Shown here piece after piece: positions 44,601-52,412 of a stretch of 64,000 nucleotides of DNA. Position 1 is the first letter of the stretch; the number at the start of each line of letters is the position of its first letter. The translations under genes and the position numbers were made by a program. The stretch comes from CALITV01 sp964415795 (lineage in GTDB: Bacteria; UBP6; UBA1177; JAKLFG01): NCBI GenBank assembly GCA_964415795.1, contig CAYQBN010000006.1, positions 1 to 64,000 on the forward strand, given 5' to 3'. The notes under the pieces are model-generated. The model did no database searches and was not told where the DNA came from. It was given only the letters and a program-made list of their open reading frames with translations.

Positions 44601-44977
44601 CAACCAAACTTCTGTCCGAAAATGCGCAATTGGCCACTGAGCTGAGTCCCGGCCAATATCTTATCTATGGTGCTGCCACGGTAACCTCGGTGGCACCTGT
44701 TGGTTGTCTGACCATCACTGCGAGTTTGGCGCAAGACAACATTCAAAATGGGGCTCCCGATGGGGTGCGAATAATCGTAAGCGCTACTTTGGCGGATGGT
44801 GTTCACTATGAAGGCACGATGGCAGGTGTCGGAGAAGGGACCAGCGCTCCGACCGATACAGGTGCCAATCCGGACCAATCGATCGGTCGTTGTCCTAATG
44901 GTGCCGACACAGATGACAACGGTATTGATTTTGTCGTGATGCCCTCGACGCCGGGTGCGCCGAACACCTGTCCGTAA
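41684..44977 (+). CDS. Large modular lipoprotein: acidic stalk, repeated modules, lamin-tail-like end
   Basis: The 1097-residue protein has a lipobox at Cys20 (LFVVSC). Residues about 35-145 form the acidic stalk, with 14-residue repeats of the DDATVEP/DDATVES type. Three copies of a roughly 140-residue beta module follow (each starting with WCN-x-QWP and ending near TWTYC), at about 156-299, 410-555 and 733-870. Two EGF-like Cys-rich units (CSCD-x-DAHDDG-x-GNCIPN) and three Trp/Cys modules (TCPWEC) lie between them. The last roughly 170 residues begin KLVINEVDYDQPGTDFNEFLEI, the start pattern of lamin-tail domains. It has its own strong promoter. Surface display is inferred. Confidence 0.88.
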   Translation: MKLVSLVASVCAMLLFVVSCDGDKTTKNDKDVVTGDDDLIITDELGTDEGEPEGEEEIKDDGSIVKDDGPIVKDDSPVVTDDATIEPDDATVEPDDATVESDDATVEPDDATVESDDATVEPDDATVESDDATVEPDETVTDNAVPDEDTTPAYTIGWCNLQWPVDLTITEGETLGDFYGRVYIAGLTDQTTGIDTMSSLRAQFGWGAAGSSAEMWGDWVDATGNPDNANAPEIGNNDEYIATITTTLSAGLYDYTFRFSVDAGATWTYCNANRSPLYNGTNAENPYDPAKNGHLTVEASGTPCNPNPCTEPYKTVCTVTETEPFYVCSCDSDAHDDGTGNCIPNVRFVPCENTKPLYSQWVDTGPYTGAGTLLQTWDGDSWEPAADTCPWECNEGYHWNDGEGACLETLVIGWCNTQWPTDASWYRGEVVTVYGRVYVDGLTDLTTEVDTAPQLIVQIGSGEAGTSATDWLYWGPMEPNPDNELAPGIGDNDEYLYNGPVSEALGDWDFVVRVSGDSGATWTYCNANREATEGYNGTDSAHPYDPLKNGHFTVTSPCDEGVCNEPNKSVCADSDEAPFYTCSCDDDAHDDGSGNCIPNIQTVSCTNPLPTDAMWVETGVYDGVGHLTQTWDGDSWEPAADTCPWECPVDTHYAASSNSCVPNTIGRLCTNPLPQNAHWVAIGPYGGTGALTQTWVGPDEDDWTPPTDSCPWECNDGYHWNDGEGACLETLVVGWCNTQWPLNIVGKRNTTVTVYGQLWIEGVTEFSVIDNGTHTITPYLPQVKAQLGAGPRDSDPTTWGDRWMDAIPNIDMGNNDEYMAEPILDMPGGLYDYAYRFSGDSGNTWTYCDSSGSNDGYQIADAGKLTVYECDSSADCVYEEGKEICVTDSNDPLYQMCVECLSDDDCVASGKVCDEPNYTCKLPGKLVINEVDYDQPGTDFNEFLEILNVGEMPFDLTTATLELVNGSGGAVYATKLLSENAQLATELSPGQYLIYGAATVTSVAPVGCLTITASLAQDNIQNGAPDGVRIIVSATLADGVHYEGTMAGVGEGTSAPTDTGANPDQSIGRCPNGADTDDNGIDFVVMPSTPGAPNTCP
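41945..42095 (+). repeat. 42-bp-period tandem repeat coding the acidic stalk
   Basis: Units beginning GACGATGCGACCGTT start at 41945, 41987, 42029 and 42071, exactly 42 bp apart, and differ at few positions. Each encodes 14 residues made of two seven-residue half-units (DDATVEP and DDATVES). Confidence 0.9.
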
Positions 44978-44980
44978 GTT

Positions 44981-46201
44981 CTACTTTCCGAACAGTTCGA
45001 AGTAACTCTTGGCCGCCGTTTCGGGGGAGAACTCTTTTTTGATGTGCTCACGGCCCGCTGTTGAGAGGCGGGCGCGTGCTTCATCATCCTGAATAAGTGA
45101 CGCAACCTTCGCCGCGAAGAAATCGGTATCGAACGGCGGGACGACGATGCCGGTCGTGCCGTCGAGAATGTTCTCGGGGAGTGGTCCAACACCGAAGACG
45201 ACCGGGACCGCGCCGCAGAGCGACGCTTCGAGCGGCGTGAGGCCAAAACTTTCTGCCTGCGACGGGAACAGCAGGATGTCGGCGGCGCTGTAAAGGTGCG
45301 GCAGTTCACTAGCGGGAAGAAAACCGACCGAACGCACTTTTATAGTGCGGAAGTCGGTCGGAAAAGGCAGTTTCCCTTTTCCCGATGCAATGAGCGTGAC
45401 CGGCGTGATGAGTTGTCCATCGAGTTTCTGCAGAATGTCGCGCAAAAGATCGCCACCTTTGAGTGGATTGTCAAGATGCTCGGCAGCGAAGAGGAGAACG
45501 GGGGCCTCACCTTCGATGCCAAGTCGCTTACGCGCCGTGCGCTTATCCTGCGGGCTAAAGATGTCGGCAGGAATAGCGTGCGGGATGCGGGCGATGCGGT
45601 GGTGCCCCGTGAGAGGGCTTTTATGAAGGATGTTTTCCATCCAGCGCGAAGCGACGATGAACACCGGTTTCGCCTCGTCGTAGATGCGCCGCTTCCGTTC
45701 GGCGAGTTTCATTGTCCGGTCACTGCCGAGCGAAGGATAGGTGCCGAGATGGGGGCAATTCCCGCATGCATTTTCCCAGTTGGGGCAATCGAGCGGGGCC
45801 ATACAGTGTCCAGTTACCGGCCAGAGGTCGTGAACGATCCAATAGATCGGTGCGATACGGGCGAGTTCCGGCATGAGCGATAGCGGAAAATAGCCGCTGT
45901 GAATGTTATTGAGCACGATGATGTCGGGCTTCAATGCGCGGCTCATGTTTCGGATCGCCGATCCTGAGAAGGGGAAGAAGAATCCTTCGAAGCCGAATCG
46001 GCGCGTGATACGGTCGAGCGCCTCCTCGATGAGCCACCCGTAACGGCCGCGGGTCGCATAGACATTCGGGAGCGCGGTTTTCCGCTTGGCGACGATGAAG
46101 TAGGTTTTGGCGCCGAGTTTCGCGAGGCCGTCAGCCACTCGCATCATAGCAGTCGCCGCGCCGCCATCCGAATCGCTTTTGTTGATGAAGAGAATACGCA
46201 T
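44981..46201 (-). CDS. Family 4-type glycosyltransferase
   Basis: The 406-residue protein starts at ATG 46201 (FINKSDSDGGAATAM, the GT-B donor-side start). No good ribosome binding site is seen there or at the alternative TTG 46237. The C-terminal half has the retaining-GT signature PSQAESFGLTPLEAS. An unusual middle segment (HDLWPVTGHC, then DCPNWENACGNCP) carries four cysteines that may bind zinc, as in WcaC-like enzymes. It probably adds a sugar to a lipid-linked or surface glycan. It lies 53 bp after the hydrolase lipoprotein gene on the same strand. Confidence 0.88.
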   Translation of the reverse strand: MRILFINKSDSDGGAATAMMRVADGLAKLGAKTYFIVAKRKTALPNVYATRGRYGWLIEEALDRITRRFGFEGFFFPFSGSAIRNMSRALKPDIIVLNNIHSGYFPLSLMPELARIAPIYWIVHDLWPVTGHCMAPLDCPNWENACGNCPHLGTYPSLGSDRTMKLAERKRRIYDEAKPVFIVASRWMENILHKSPLTGHHRIARIPHAIPADIFSPQDKRTARKRLGIEGEAPVLLFAAEHLDNPLKGGDLLRDILQKLDGQLITPVTLIASGKGKLPFPTDFRTIKVRSVGFLPASELPHLYSAADILLFPSQAESFGLTPLEASLCGAVPVVFGVGPLPENILDGTTGIVVPPFDTDFFAAKVASLIQDDEARARLSTAGREHIKKEFSPETAAKSYFELFGK

Positions 46202-46254
46202 GAAAGGAAAGATACGCGGTGAAAGGTAGAAAGTCAAAAAGGAGAAGAACTCGG

Positions 46255-47583
46255 TTACTTATGTTCTTCCTTGGAAATAGGATGAGGCATGACCGCCGTG
46301 TCGGTGAGTTTGTTGTAGAGAGTCGTCTCGCCATAGAGCGAGGCGCGGAAGAAGGCGACGAGAAGGCCACCGGTAAGTGTGCGGAAGGTCGTTCTCTGCT
46401 CGTCGTTGCCACTGGCACAAACCGAGCAGGTCATGCCGCAGGAAGCAATGTCGTCGGGGTCCATCATGTCCATGTGGCCGACGCCGGCGCCGATGAGGTG
46501 CCAGGTCGGCGAGGGAAGATAGGGGAACATGTAGGAACTGTTGCCGCTTGACGGGGCACAGGCCTGCATGCCGGTCGGCCCGAGTTCAGTCCCGATGAGA
46601 AGGGATGGCGCCGCATAGTTTACCGGCCCCGTAATGGGGTTGGGGTCATTTCCTATCGGCGGCGGTGCAAGGACGGGATCGACACCGGCGATCGCTTGGA
46701 AGCGATTGGGGTTGGCGAGGATCATACGCCACGAAGTCTTTCCGCCACGCGAATGTCCCGAAAGGCCGATCTTGGTGAAATCGGGTACCGCGGGAGTGGT
46801 CTGGGGGCCTAACTGCGGGATGATCCAGCCGTCGAGCATGGCCATCATGTTTTCGGCTTCTTGAATGGTCGTATCGCTGCCAAAAAGGCTCTGTTCGAAT
46901 TGAACGGAAACGATGATGAAGCCGTGGCTTGCCAGATGGATCAGTATCTGGTCGTAGTAGGTGTTCTTGAGTTGGAAGCCGTGAATGAAGTTGACATACG
47001 GGTAAGTGCCGGCGGTATTGGGATAATAGATGCGTACCGCCATCGCGTTGCCTGCAGCATTCTTGGCGAGATCTTTCTGTAGGACCTGATAAGGACCGAG
47101 CGCGAAGACATCGACGGTTGGAGAAGAATCTTGGTCAGGGGTTTCTGTTTCATCGGGAGAGATGGTCTCGTCGTCGCTCTCCACCGTGCTGTCATTGGCC
47201 GGCTCGTTGTCGGGAACGATGTCGGCGTCGGGGTCGAGGACACAGGTACTCGTATCATATCCGGAGCAATCGGCTTTACAGGAAGCCCAACCGCCGATGT
47301 AGGCGGGATTGATCTGGGAGCATTCTTTGGCATCGCCGTCGCATACTTCATCATTCTCGGTCGTGCCGTTGCCGCAGGTGCCGATGAGACCGTCGCTGTC
47401 GGTCGGGACGATGGTGTCCCCATCTTCGAGGGGGATCCCGTTGTCGACCGTGTTATCGTCGGTTACGCCGATATCGCCCTGATCGTCGACATCGTTTGGC
47501 GTTTTCGTGCGACCATTGTCACAGGAAAAGAAGATGAAGAGCACGATCGGCAATAGATACAACATCCTGAAAAAGGTACACAT
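46255..47583 (-). CDS. Lipoprotein with acidic stalk and chlorophyllase-like alpha/beta hydrolase
   Basis: The 442-residue protein has a lipobox at Cys21 (FIFFSC). A Cys-rich module (CGNGTT ... CVLDPDADIV) and Asp/Thr/Glu-rich stalk occupy about residues 25-155. An alpha/beta hydrolase follows (about 160-440) with oxyanion segment FIHGF, nucleophile GHSRGG, acid GVDPV and His GAGVGHMD. This matches the chlorophyllase/PET-hydrolase-like group of dienelactone-type esterases. The substrate is unknown. GGAGG precedes ATG 47583. It shares a 135-bp perfect DNA match with the next gene upstream. Confidence 0.9.
   Translation of the reverse strand: MCTFFRMLYLLPIVLFIFFSCDNGRTKTPNDVDDQGDIGVTDDNTVDNGIPLEDGDTIVPTDSDGLIGTCGNGTTENDEVCDGDAKECSQINPAYIGGWASCKADCSGYDTSTCVLDPDADIVPDNEPANDSTVESDDETISPDETETPDQDSSPTVDVFALGPYQVLQKDLAKNAAGNAMAVRIYYPNTAGTYPYVNFIHGFQLKNTYYDQILIHLASHGFIIVSVQFEQSLFGSDTTIQEAENMMAMLDGWIIPQLGPQTTPAVPDFTKIGLSGHSRGGKTSWRMILANPNRFQAIAGVDPVLAPPPIGNDPNPITGPVNYAAPSLLIGTELGPTGMQACAPSSGNSSYMFPYLPSPTWHLIGAGVGHMDMMDPDDIASCGMTCSVCASGNDEQRTTFRTLTGGLLVAFFRASLYGETTLYNKLTDTAVMPHPISKEEHK
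47210..47344. repeat. 135-bp direct repeat, copy 1
   Basis: Identical by eye to 48942-49076. It codes for the Cys-rich linker module (CDGDAKECSQ to the DPDADIVPDNE segment) in both lipoproteins. Confidence 0.9.
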
Positions 47584-47604
47584 GACGATTTTCCTCCAAG
47601 CTTG

Positions 47605-47635
47605 ATTATATTAACAGGGAAAATGCTCCTGTTAA
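47605..47635 (-). promoter_or_regulatory. Promoter with dyad operator, MerR-like spacing
   Basis: On the minus strand TTAACA (47635-47630) and TATAAT (47610-47605) are separated by 19 bp. A perfect inverted repeat TTAACAGG/CCTGTTAA (47628-47635 and 47611-47618) covers the -35 and the spacer up to the -10. A 19-bp spacer with an internal dyad is the layout of MerR-family controlled promoters. It drives the hydrolase lipoprotein, 22 bp downstream. Confidence 0.6.
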
Positions 47636-47674
47636 GATGTTTTTTCAAGCGAGCAGAAAAAAGACGGGTCATGA

Positions 47675-49294
47675 TCACTGCACATACCAAAGCAGGAGTT
47701 GGTTCTCCTCATAACTGCTGGTAACCACCTCGGGGCGGCCGTTCTTGTCGAAGTCGGCTATCGCTACACCGCCCTGCGGGAGGTTCTCGGCGAATATCTT
47801 CTGGGTGAACTGGCACGGGGCGGTCTGCTCGAGCCAGAAGAAATTCGGGTTGCCATCGCCGCTCACGACGAGGTCAATGTCGCCGTCGCCGTCGATGTCG
47901 CCCCACGCGAAGACTCCGGGCGCTCCTTGGGGACCCATCAAGGGCGATTTGCGCGACTGCATGTTGTCCGATATTTTGGTGAAGGGCCACGGTTGGGTCG
48001 GATCGGTCGGTATCTCGTAGAGGTAGACCGCCTCGACCGGGTCGGTCGGTGTATCCATCGTGTTGGTGTGGTTCGCGCCGACCGCACGGAGTTTTCCGTC
48101 TCCACAAAGGTTTTCGATGAAAGAGAACTGGATCGCCTTACCGTGCTGATTGTCGATGTAGAATTTCTCCCAGTTGCTCTCCTGTCCGCCGTTGCCTCCC
48201 TTGTTACGGAGCCACGCAAATGATCCGGTGCTGCCGAAATACTCGCCCGAGAAGAGGTCGAGATCGCTGTCGCCGTCGATATCGTGCAGGGAGGGCATCG
48301 ATCCGAGGCCGGGGCTGAATATCTTGATCGGCGTTTTGGCGAAACGGTCTGCGGTGTTCTCGCCCTTGAAATAGTGGGTCTCGGTCGTCCCGTCGCCGAA
48401 CAGACCCTTTTCCTCACCGCAGGCCACCAGATCCTTGATACCATCACCGTCTATGTCGGCCCAGTCGGCATGGTGATAGAAACGCTGCTGTCCGCTTACG
48501 AGCGTATGGTTGACCCAGCCGCCCGGGGTCTGTTCAAGCCATGACATGAGACCACAACTGCCGGGGGTACAGGCAAGGAACCCGCCCGGAACGATGATGT
48601 CGAGATCGCCGTCACCATCGATGTCTTTGTAGGAAGTGACCGCGGGGAATTTTATGTTTTCCATTACGCGGGTCTTGTTCCATGCCATGAAGTTGCCGGG
48701 GGTCGCCATCTTGTAGATGTCGACATAGCCGGCCCCGGTCGGGCCGGAGTTGGCGAACTTGCTGACGATGAGCTCCTTGTAACCGTCGCCATCGAGATCC
48801 TCGGCGCCGACAAAGGCGGGCTTGTCGGGGGCGGCATCGATGACGGTACTGGCGAAGACGACCGGTCCGATCGGCTGGTCGTTATCGGGGATGATTGTCT
48901 CGTCATCGGTTTCCACCGTGCCATCGTCGGCCGGTTCGTTATCGGGAACGATGTCGGCGTCGGGGTCGAGGACACAGGTACTCGTATCATATCCGGAGCA
49001 ATCGGCTTTACAGGAAGCCCAACCGCCGATGTAGGCGGGATTGATCTGGGAGCATTCTTTGGCATCGCCGTCGCATGCCTCGCCGTTGTCGGTTGTGCCG
49101 TTGCCGCAGGTGTTGATGACGTCGTCGGGGACAGGAGCGTTGTCAGTGATGACATCGTCAATGACTACTTCGTCACTCAGGGTCGTCTCGTCAGAAATCG
49201 GTTGATTGTCGGTTTTTGATTTTCCACCATTTTCACATCCAATGAAAAAGAAGAAAAGCGAAAATCCGATAAAAAACATCTTTGCCCCGCACAT
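47675..49294 (-). CDS. Lipoprotein with acidic stalk and VCBS/FG-GAP propeller
   Basis: The 539-residue protein has a lipobox at about Cys20 (FFFIGC). The stalk (about 25-150) contains the same Cys-rich module as the hydrolase lipoprotein. From about 150 to the end at least six FG-GAP/VCBS units appear, each with a DxDGDGxxD calcium-binding loop (for example EDLDGDGYKEL, KDIDGDGDLDI, ADIDGDGIKDL). These form a seven-bladed beta propeller in relatives and bind ligands or partner proteins. GGAGG precedes ATG 49294. It is the first of three same-strand genes ending in the glycosyltransferase. Confidence 0.9.
   Translation of the reverse strand: MCGAKMFFIGFSLFFFFIGCENGGKSKTDNQPISDETTLSDEVVIDDVITDNAPVPDDVINTCGNGTTDNGEACDGDAKECSQINPAYIGGWASCKADCSGYDTSTCVLDPDADIVPDNEPADDGTVETDDETIIPDNDQPIGPVVFASTVIDAAPDKPAFVGAEDLDGDGYKELIVSKFANSGPTGAGYVDIYKMATPGNFMAWNKTRVMENIKFPAVTSYKDIDGDGDLDIIVPGGFLACTPGSCGLMSWLEQTPGGWVNHTLVSGQQRFYHHADWADIDGDGIKDLVACGEEKGLFGDGTTETHYFKGENTADRFAKTPIKIFSPGLGSMPSLHDIDGDSDLDLFSGEYFGSTGSFAWLRNKGGNGGQESNWEKFYIDNQHGKAIQFSFIENLCGDGKLRAVGANHTNTMDTPTDPVEAVYLYEIPTDPTQPWPFTKISDNMQSRKSPLMGPQGAPGVFAWGDIDGDGDIDLVVSGDGNPNFFWLEQTAPCQFTQKIFAENLPQGGVAIADFDKNGRPEVVTSSYEENQLLLWYVQ
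48942..49076. repeat. 135-bp direct repeat, copy 2
   Basis: Identical by eye to 47210-47344. The flanking bases diverge immediately at both ends. Confidence 0.9.
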
Positions 49295-49338
49295 GGGAAA
49301 ACCTCCATTTTTGTGGGTGGTGTGTTTCCTGAAGAAGA

Positions 49339-49367
49339 AGGCTAGTCGTTCGATAAGGTGCTGTCAA
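49339..49367 (-). promoter_or_regulatory. Possible promoter of the VCBS lipoprotein gene
   Basis: A perfect TTGACA (49367-49362) precedes a weak TAGCCT (49344-49339) by 17 bp on the minus strand, 45 bp before the start. Confidence 0.45.
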
Positions 49368-49386
49368 GACTTTTTAATGAAATATC

Positions 49387-49836
49387 TCAAAGCCGCTTCC
49401 GACTGTCGAGAATGAAGGTGACCGGACCGTCGTTCACGAGCGAGACCTCCATGTGCGCTCCGAAAGATCCGGTCGCAACGGAGATGCCGAGAGAAGAAAG
49501 TTCGTGTATGAAACGATCGAACAGAAGGCGCGCCTCATTCGGGGACATGGCAGTGTCGAACGAAGGTCGGCGTCCTTTCCGAATATCGGCTGCGAGCGTG
49601 AATTGGCTTACCGCCAATATCGCGCCGCCGGCATCGACGACCGAGTGGTTCATCTTGCCCTCATCGTCGGGGAAGACGCGCAGTTCGATCACCTTGCGTA
49701 CCGTGAAGGAAAGATCGTTGTCCGTGTCGTCCTTCTCGATGCCCACAAGCAGAAGAAGCCCCATCCCGATTTCGCCGATGACATTGCCATCCACAGATAC
49801 CGAAGCGCGCGAAACGCGCTGGATGACGGAGATCAT
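49387..49836 (-). CDS. dtd: D-aminoacyl-tRNA deacylase
   Basis: The 149-residue protein has the usual length (E. coli 145) and the motifs SQFTLAAD, KGRRPSF and NDGPVTF. It hydrolyses D-amino acids and glycine wrongly charged on tRNA. Its ATG lies 3 bp after the carbamate kinase stop, so the two are co-transcribed. Confidence 0.96.
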   Translation of the reverse strand: MISVIQRVSRASVSVDGNVIGEIGMGLLLLVGIEKDDTDNDLSFTVRKVIELRVFPDDEGKMNHSVVDAGGAILAVSQFTLAADIRKGRRPSFDTAMSPNEARLLFDRFIHELSSLGISVATGSFGAHMEVSLVNDGPVTFILDSRKRL

Positions 49837-49839
49837 ACG

Positions 49840-50778
49840 CTAACCGTTCTCGATGACCGTTCCGGTCTTTCCCGCGAGCGCCGCAGCGAGCTTCGTCTCG
49901 CTCGTGATGATGACGCGCCGATCACGGAATGTTTCGACGAAGTCTATCGCCGCCTGTATCTTGGGTCCCATGCTGCCCGCCGGGAATTCGCCTTGCGCGA
50001 GGTAGGCCTTTGCCTCTCGTGAGGTCATGCGATCTATCCAAGTCGGATTTCCTGACTTGAAGTTGATGGCCACTTTCTCCACGCCGGTAAGGATGACTAC
50101 CTCGTCGGCCTGAATGGTCTTGGCGATCATGACCGAGGCGAGATCTTTGTCGATAACGGCATCTATGCCGGTGAGATGTCCCGTCTTGTCTCGATAGACC
50201 GGTATGCCGCCGCCGCCGCCCGCGATGACGGTAAAACCGCTGTCGAGAAGCGTCGTGAGTGCCTCAGGATTGACGAGGCGGAGCGGCATCGGCGATGGTA
50301 CTACGCGTCGGTAGCCGCGTCCGGCATCCTCGACCATTTTCCACCCATTCTTCATGCGGGCAATAGCCTTTTCCTGCGTGTAGAAGGGGCCGACCGGCTT
50401 CGTCGGTTTGGTAAAGGCAGGATCTGCGGGATTCACCTCTATAAGAGTAACGAGGGTCGCGACCCGCGGCCGGAGACCTCTTTTAATGAGTTGATTCACA
50501 ATGCCCTGTTCGATCATATATCCCATACTTCCCTGCGTGTCGGCGACACAGACAACGAGCGGATCAGGATACACCTCGGTCGCCGCCATCTCGTTGCGTA
50601 TCAGTCGTGCTCCAGCCTGTGGACCATTCCCGTGAGTGACGACGACCTGATGACCTTCAGCGATCAGCGAAACGATATCTCCGACCGAGTTCTCGACATT
50701 GCGCAATTGCTCCTCGGAGGTTCCTTTCTCTCCGGGCTTTATAAGTGCGTTGCCGCCAAGAGCAATGACGACCCTCAC
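49840..50778 (-). CDS. arcC: Carbamate kinase
   Basis: The 312-residue protein has the amino-acid-kinase landmarks of carbamate kinase: ALGGNAL near the start, THGNGPQ, an inserted segment with GPFYTQEKA, AGGGGGIPV and DKDLASVMIA. It forms ATP from carbamoyl phosphate and ADP in fermentation of arginine, citrulline or purine-derived ureides. AAGGAGG precedes ATG 50778. There is no arginine deiminase or carbamoyltransferase gene in the window. The next gene upstream is the GTPase at 50850-52193. Confidence 0.95.
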   Translation of the reverse strand: MRVVIALGGNALIKPGEKGTSEEQLRNVENSVGDIVSLIAEGHQVVVTHGNGPQAGARLIRNEMAATEVYPDPLVVCVADTQGSMGYMIEQGIVNQLIKRGLRPRVATLVTLIEVNPADPAFTKPTKPVGPFYTQEKAIARMKNGWKMVEDAGRGYRRVVPSPMPLRLVNPEALTTLLDSGFTVIAGGGGGIPVYRDKTGHLTGIDAVIDKDLASVMIAKTIQADEVVILTGVEKVAINFKSGNPTWIDRMTSREAKAYLAQGEFPAGSMGPKIQAAIDFVETFRDRRVIITSETKLAAALAGKTGTVIENG

Positions 50779-50849
50779 GAAAACCTCCTTCTTCTTTGAT
50801 CAAGAAGAAAAAAGAGATATTCCCTTTTTCCTTCGAAGAATCTCCCGCT

Positions 50850-52193
50850 CTATTTCTTGAACAATTTTTCCCGAATTGCTTTTTCGATGACGTTTTCCGA
50901 TCCGGGGCGGCATTTCAGCTCATACCCAACCCGCACGATAGGCTTGTTCACCTTTACAAGGCGCGACAGGTCTATCGGTGTCCCGGAAAGTACCAGATCG
51001 GCGGGCGTATTGTTGATGGTTGCTTCGAGGTCTTTCTTCTGTTCCGCAGAGTAGCCCATGGCGGGAAGGATGCCTTGTCCGATGCCGGGATAGATCTCAT
51101 AGGTCTGTTTTATTTTTCCGACGGCATGCGGCCGCGGATCGGCCATCTTCTTGGCGCCGAACCGCTTCGCGGCGACCGATGCGGCACCGATCTTCATTTC
51201 ACCGTGAGTAAGCGTTGGGCCATCTTCAACCACCAGAACGACCTTATCTTTTATGTCTCCGGACACGGTAAGAGCGCTGTCAGCTTCAACGACCTGCGCT
51301 TGAGGAGCAAGCCGTTTGATGTTGTCTTTCACGATCTTGATGCCCTCAGGCGTTGCCGAATCCATTTTGTTAATGACGACGATGTCAGCCATGCGAAGAT
51401 TTGCTTCGCCCGGATAGTAATTCTCTTCATGTCCCGGGCGGAGCGGATCAACGACCACTATCTTCAGGTCGCTGTCGAAGAAAGGCATATCGTTGTTGCC
51501 GCCGTCCCAAAGGATGACATCGGGATTGTCTTTTTCTTCGACAGTGCGCAGAATGGCCTCATAGTCGACTCCGGAGTAGATAATGTTGCCAGCGGCGATG
51601 TGCGGTTCGTATTCCTCCATCTCCTCAATGGTGCAACGATGACGGTCGAGATCGGCTATCTCGGCGAACCGCTGTACCTTTTGCGCGACGAGATCCCCAT
51701 AGGGCATCGGGTGACGCACCGCCACGACCTTTTTTCCCATTTTCTTGAAGATGTCGTACACGAAGCGAGTTGTTTGCGATTTACCGCATCCGGTACGAAT
51801 GGCGCAGATGCTGATGACCGGTTTCTTCGACTTGAGTTTCGTCTTATTGTAGCCGATGAGCTTGAAATCGGCGCCGAGCGCATTCGCGATAGCGCTCCGA
51901 TTCATTACATACTTGTAAGGGACATCGCTGTAGGCGAAAACGACCTCATCCACTTGGTGCTCTTTGATGAGTTTCGGTAGATCCGCTTCGTCATAGATCG
52001 GTATCCCTTGGGGATAGAGCGGCCCTGCAAGTTCAGCGGGATACTTGCGATCATTGATGTCGGGGATCTGGGCCGCGGTGAAGGCGACTACTTGTGTCGA
52101 GTCGCAGTTCCGATAGACCATGTTGAAGTTGTGAAAATCTCTTCCAGCAGCGCCCATGATGATGATCTTCTTTTTCGTTTTGGTTGCGGTCAT
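50850..52193 (-). CDS. P-loop GTPase of the cyclic 2,3-diphosphoglycerate synthetase-like family (COG2403)
   Basis: The 447-residue protein starts at ATG 52193 after AGGAGG. The N-terminal roughly 130 residues form a Rossmann-like domain (IIIMGAAGRDFHNFN). The second part has a P-loop (IRTGCGKSQTTR), VILWDGGNND as a G3-like strand and NKMD as G4. Family members are commonly labelled cyclic 2,3-diphosphoglycerate synthetase, but that name comes from distant archaeal proteins and need not apply. It precedes carbamate kinase by 71 bp on the same strand, so a role near carbamoyl phosphate metabolism is inferred. Confidence 0.85.
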   Translation of the reverse strand: MTATKTKKKIIIMGAAGRDFHNFNMVYRNCDSTQVVAFTAAQIPDINDRKYPAELAGPLYPQGIPIYDEADLPKLIKEHQVDEVVFAYSDVPYKYVMNRSAIANALGADFKLIGYNKTKLKSKKPVISICAIRTGCGKSQTTRFVYDIFKKMGKKVVAVRHPMPYGDLVAQKVQRFAEIADLDRHRCTIEEMEEYEPHIAAGNIIYSGVDYEAILRTVEEKDNPDVILWDGGNNDMPFFDSDLKIVVVDPLRPGHEENYYPGEANLRMADIVVINKMDSATPEGIKIVKDNIKRLAPQAQVVEADSALTVSGDIKDKVVLVVEDGPTLTHGEMKIGAASVAAKRFGAKKMADPRPHAVGKIKQTYEIYPGIGQGILPAMGYSAEQKKDLEATINNTPADLVLSGTPIDLSRLVKVNKPIVRVGYELKCRPGSENVIEKAIREKLFKK

Positions 52194-52341
52194 TGACTTC
52201 CTCCTGTCCTTGCAAAACCCTGTTACCATCAAGGCCGGACACTGTCTACGGCGACGGCACGATAACATGAAGAAGGGTAAAGTCAAGGATAAATGAAGGG
52301 GATAAGTGAGACGGGAATTCTGCAGATTCTTTCCCAAAAAA

Positions 52342-52370
52342 TTGACAACACCTCGTCTGAGGAAGATAGT
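52342..52370 (+). promoter_or_regulatory. Promoter of the coiled-coil gene
   Basis: A perfect TTGACA (52342-52347) is followed after 17 bp by GATAGT (52365-52370), or after 19 bp by TAGTAT. It lies about 45 bp before the TTG start. Confidence 0.55.
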
Positions 52371-52412
52371 ATATATCGTCTCCGTTGTGTGTTAAGTGAC
52401 AGGAGGAACGCC

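Noticed and set aside
50791..50807. Inverted repeat CTTCTT/AAGAAG before carbamate kinase as terminator
   Set aside because: The stem is short and A/T-rich, with no T tract in the right place on the minus strand.
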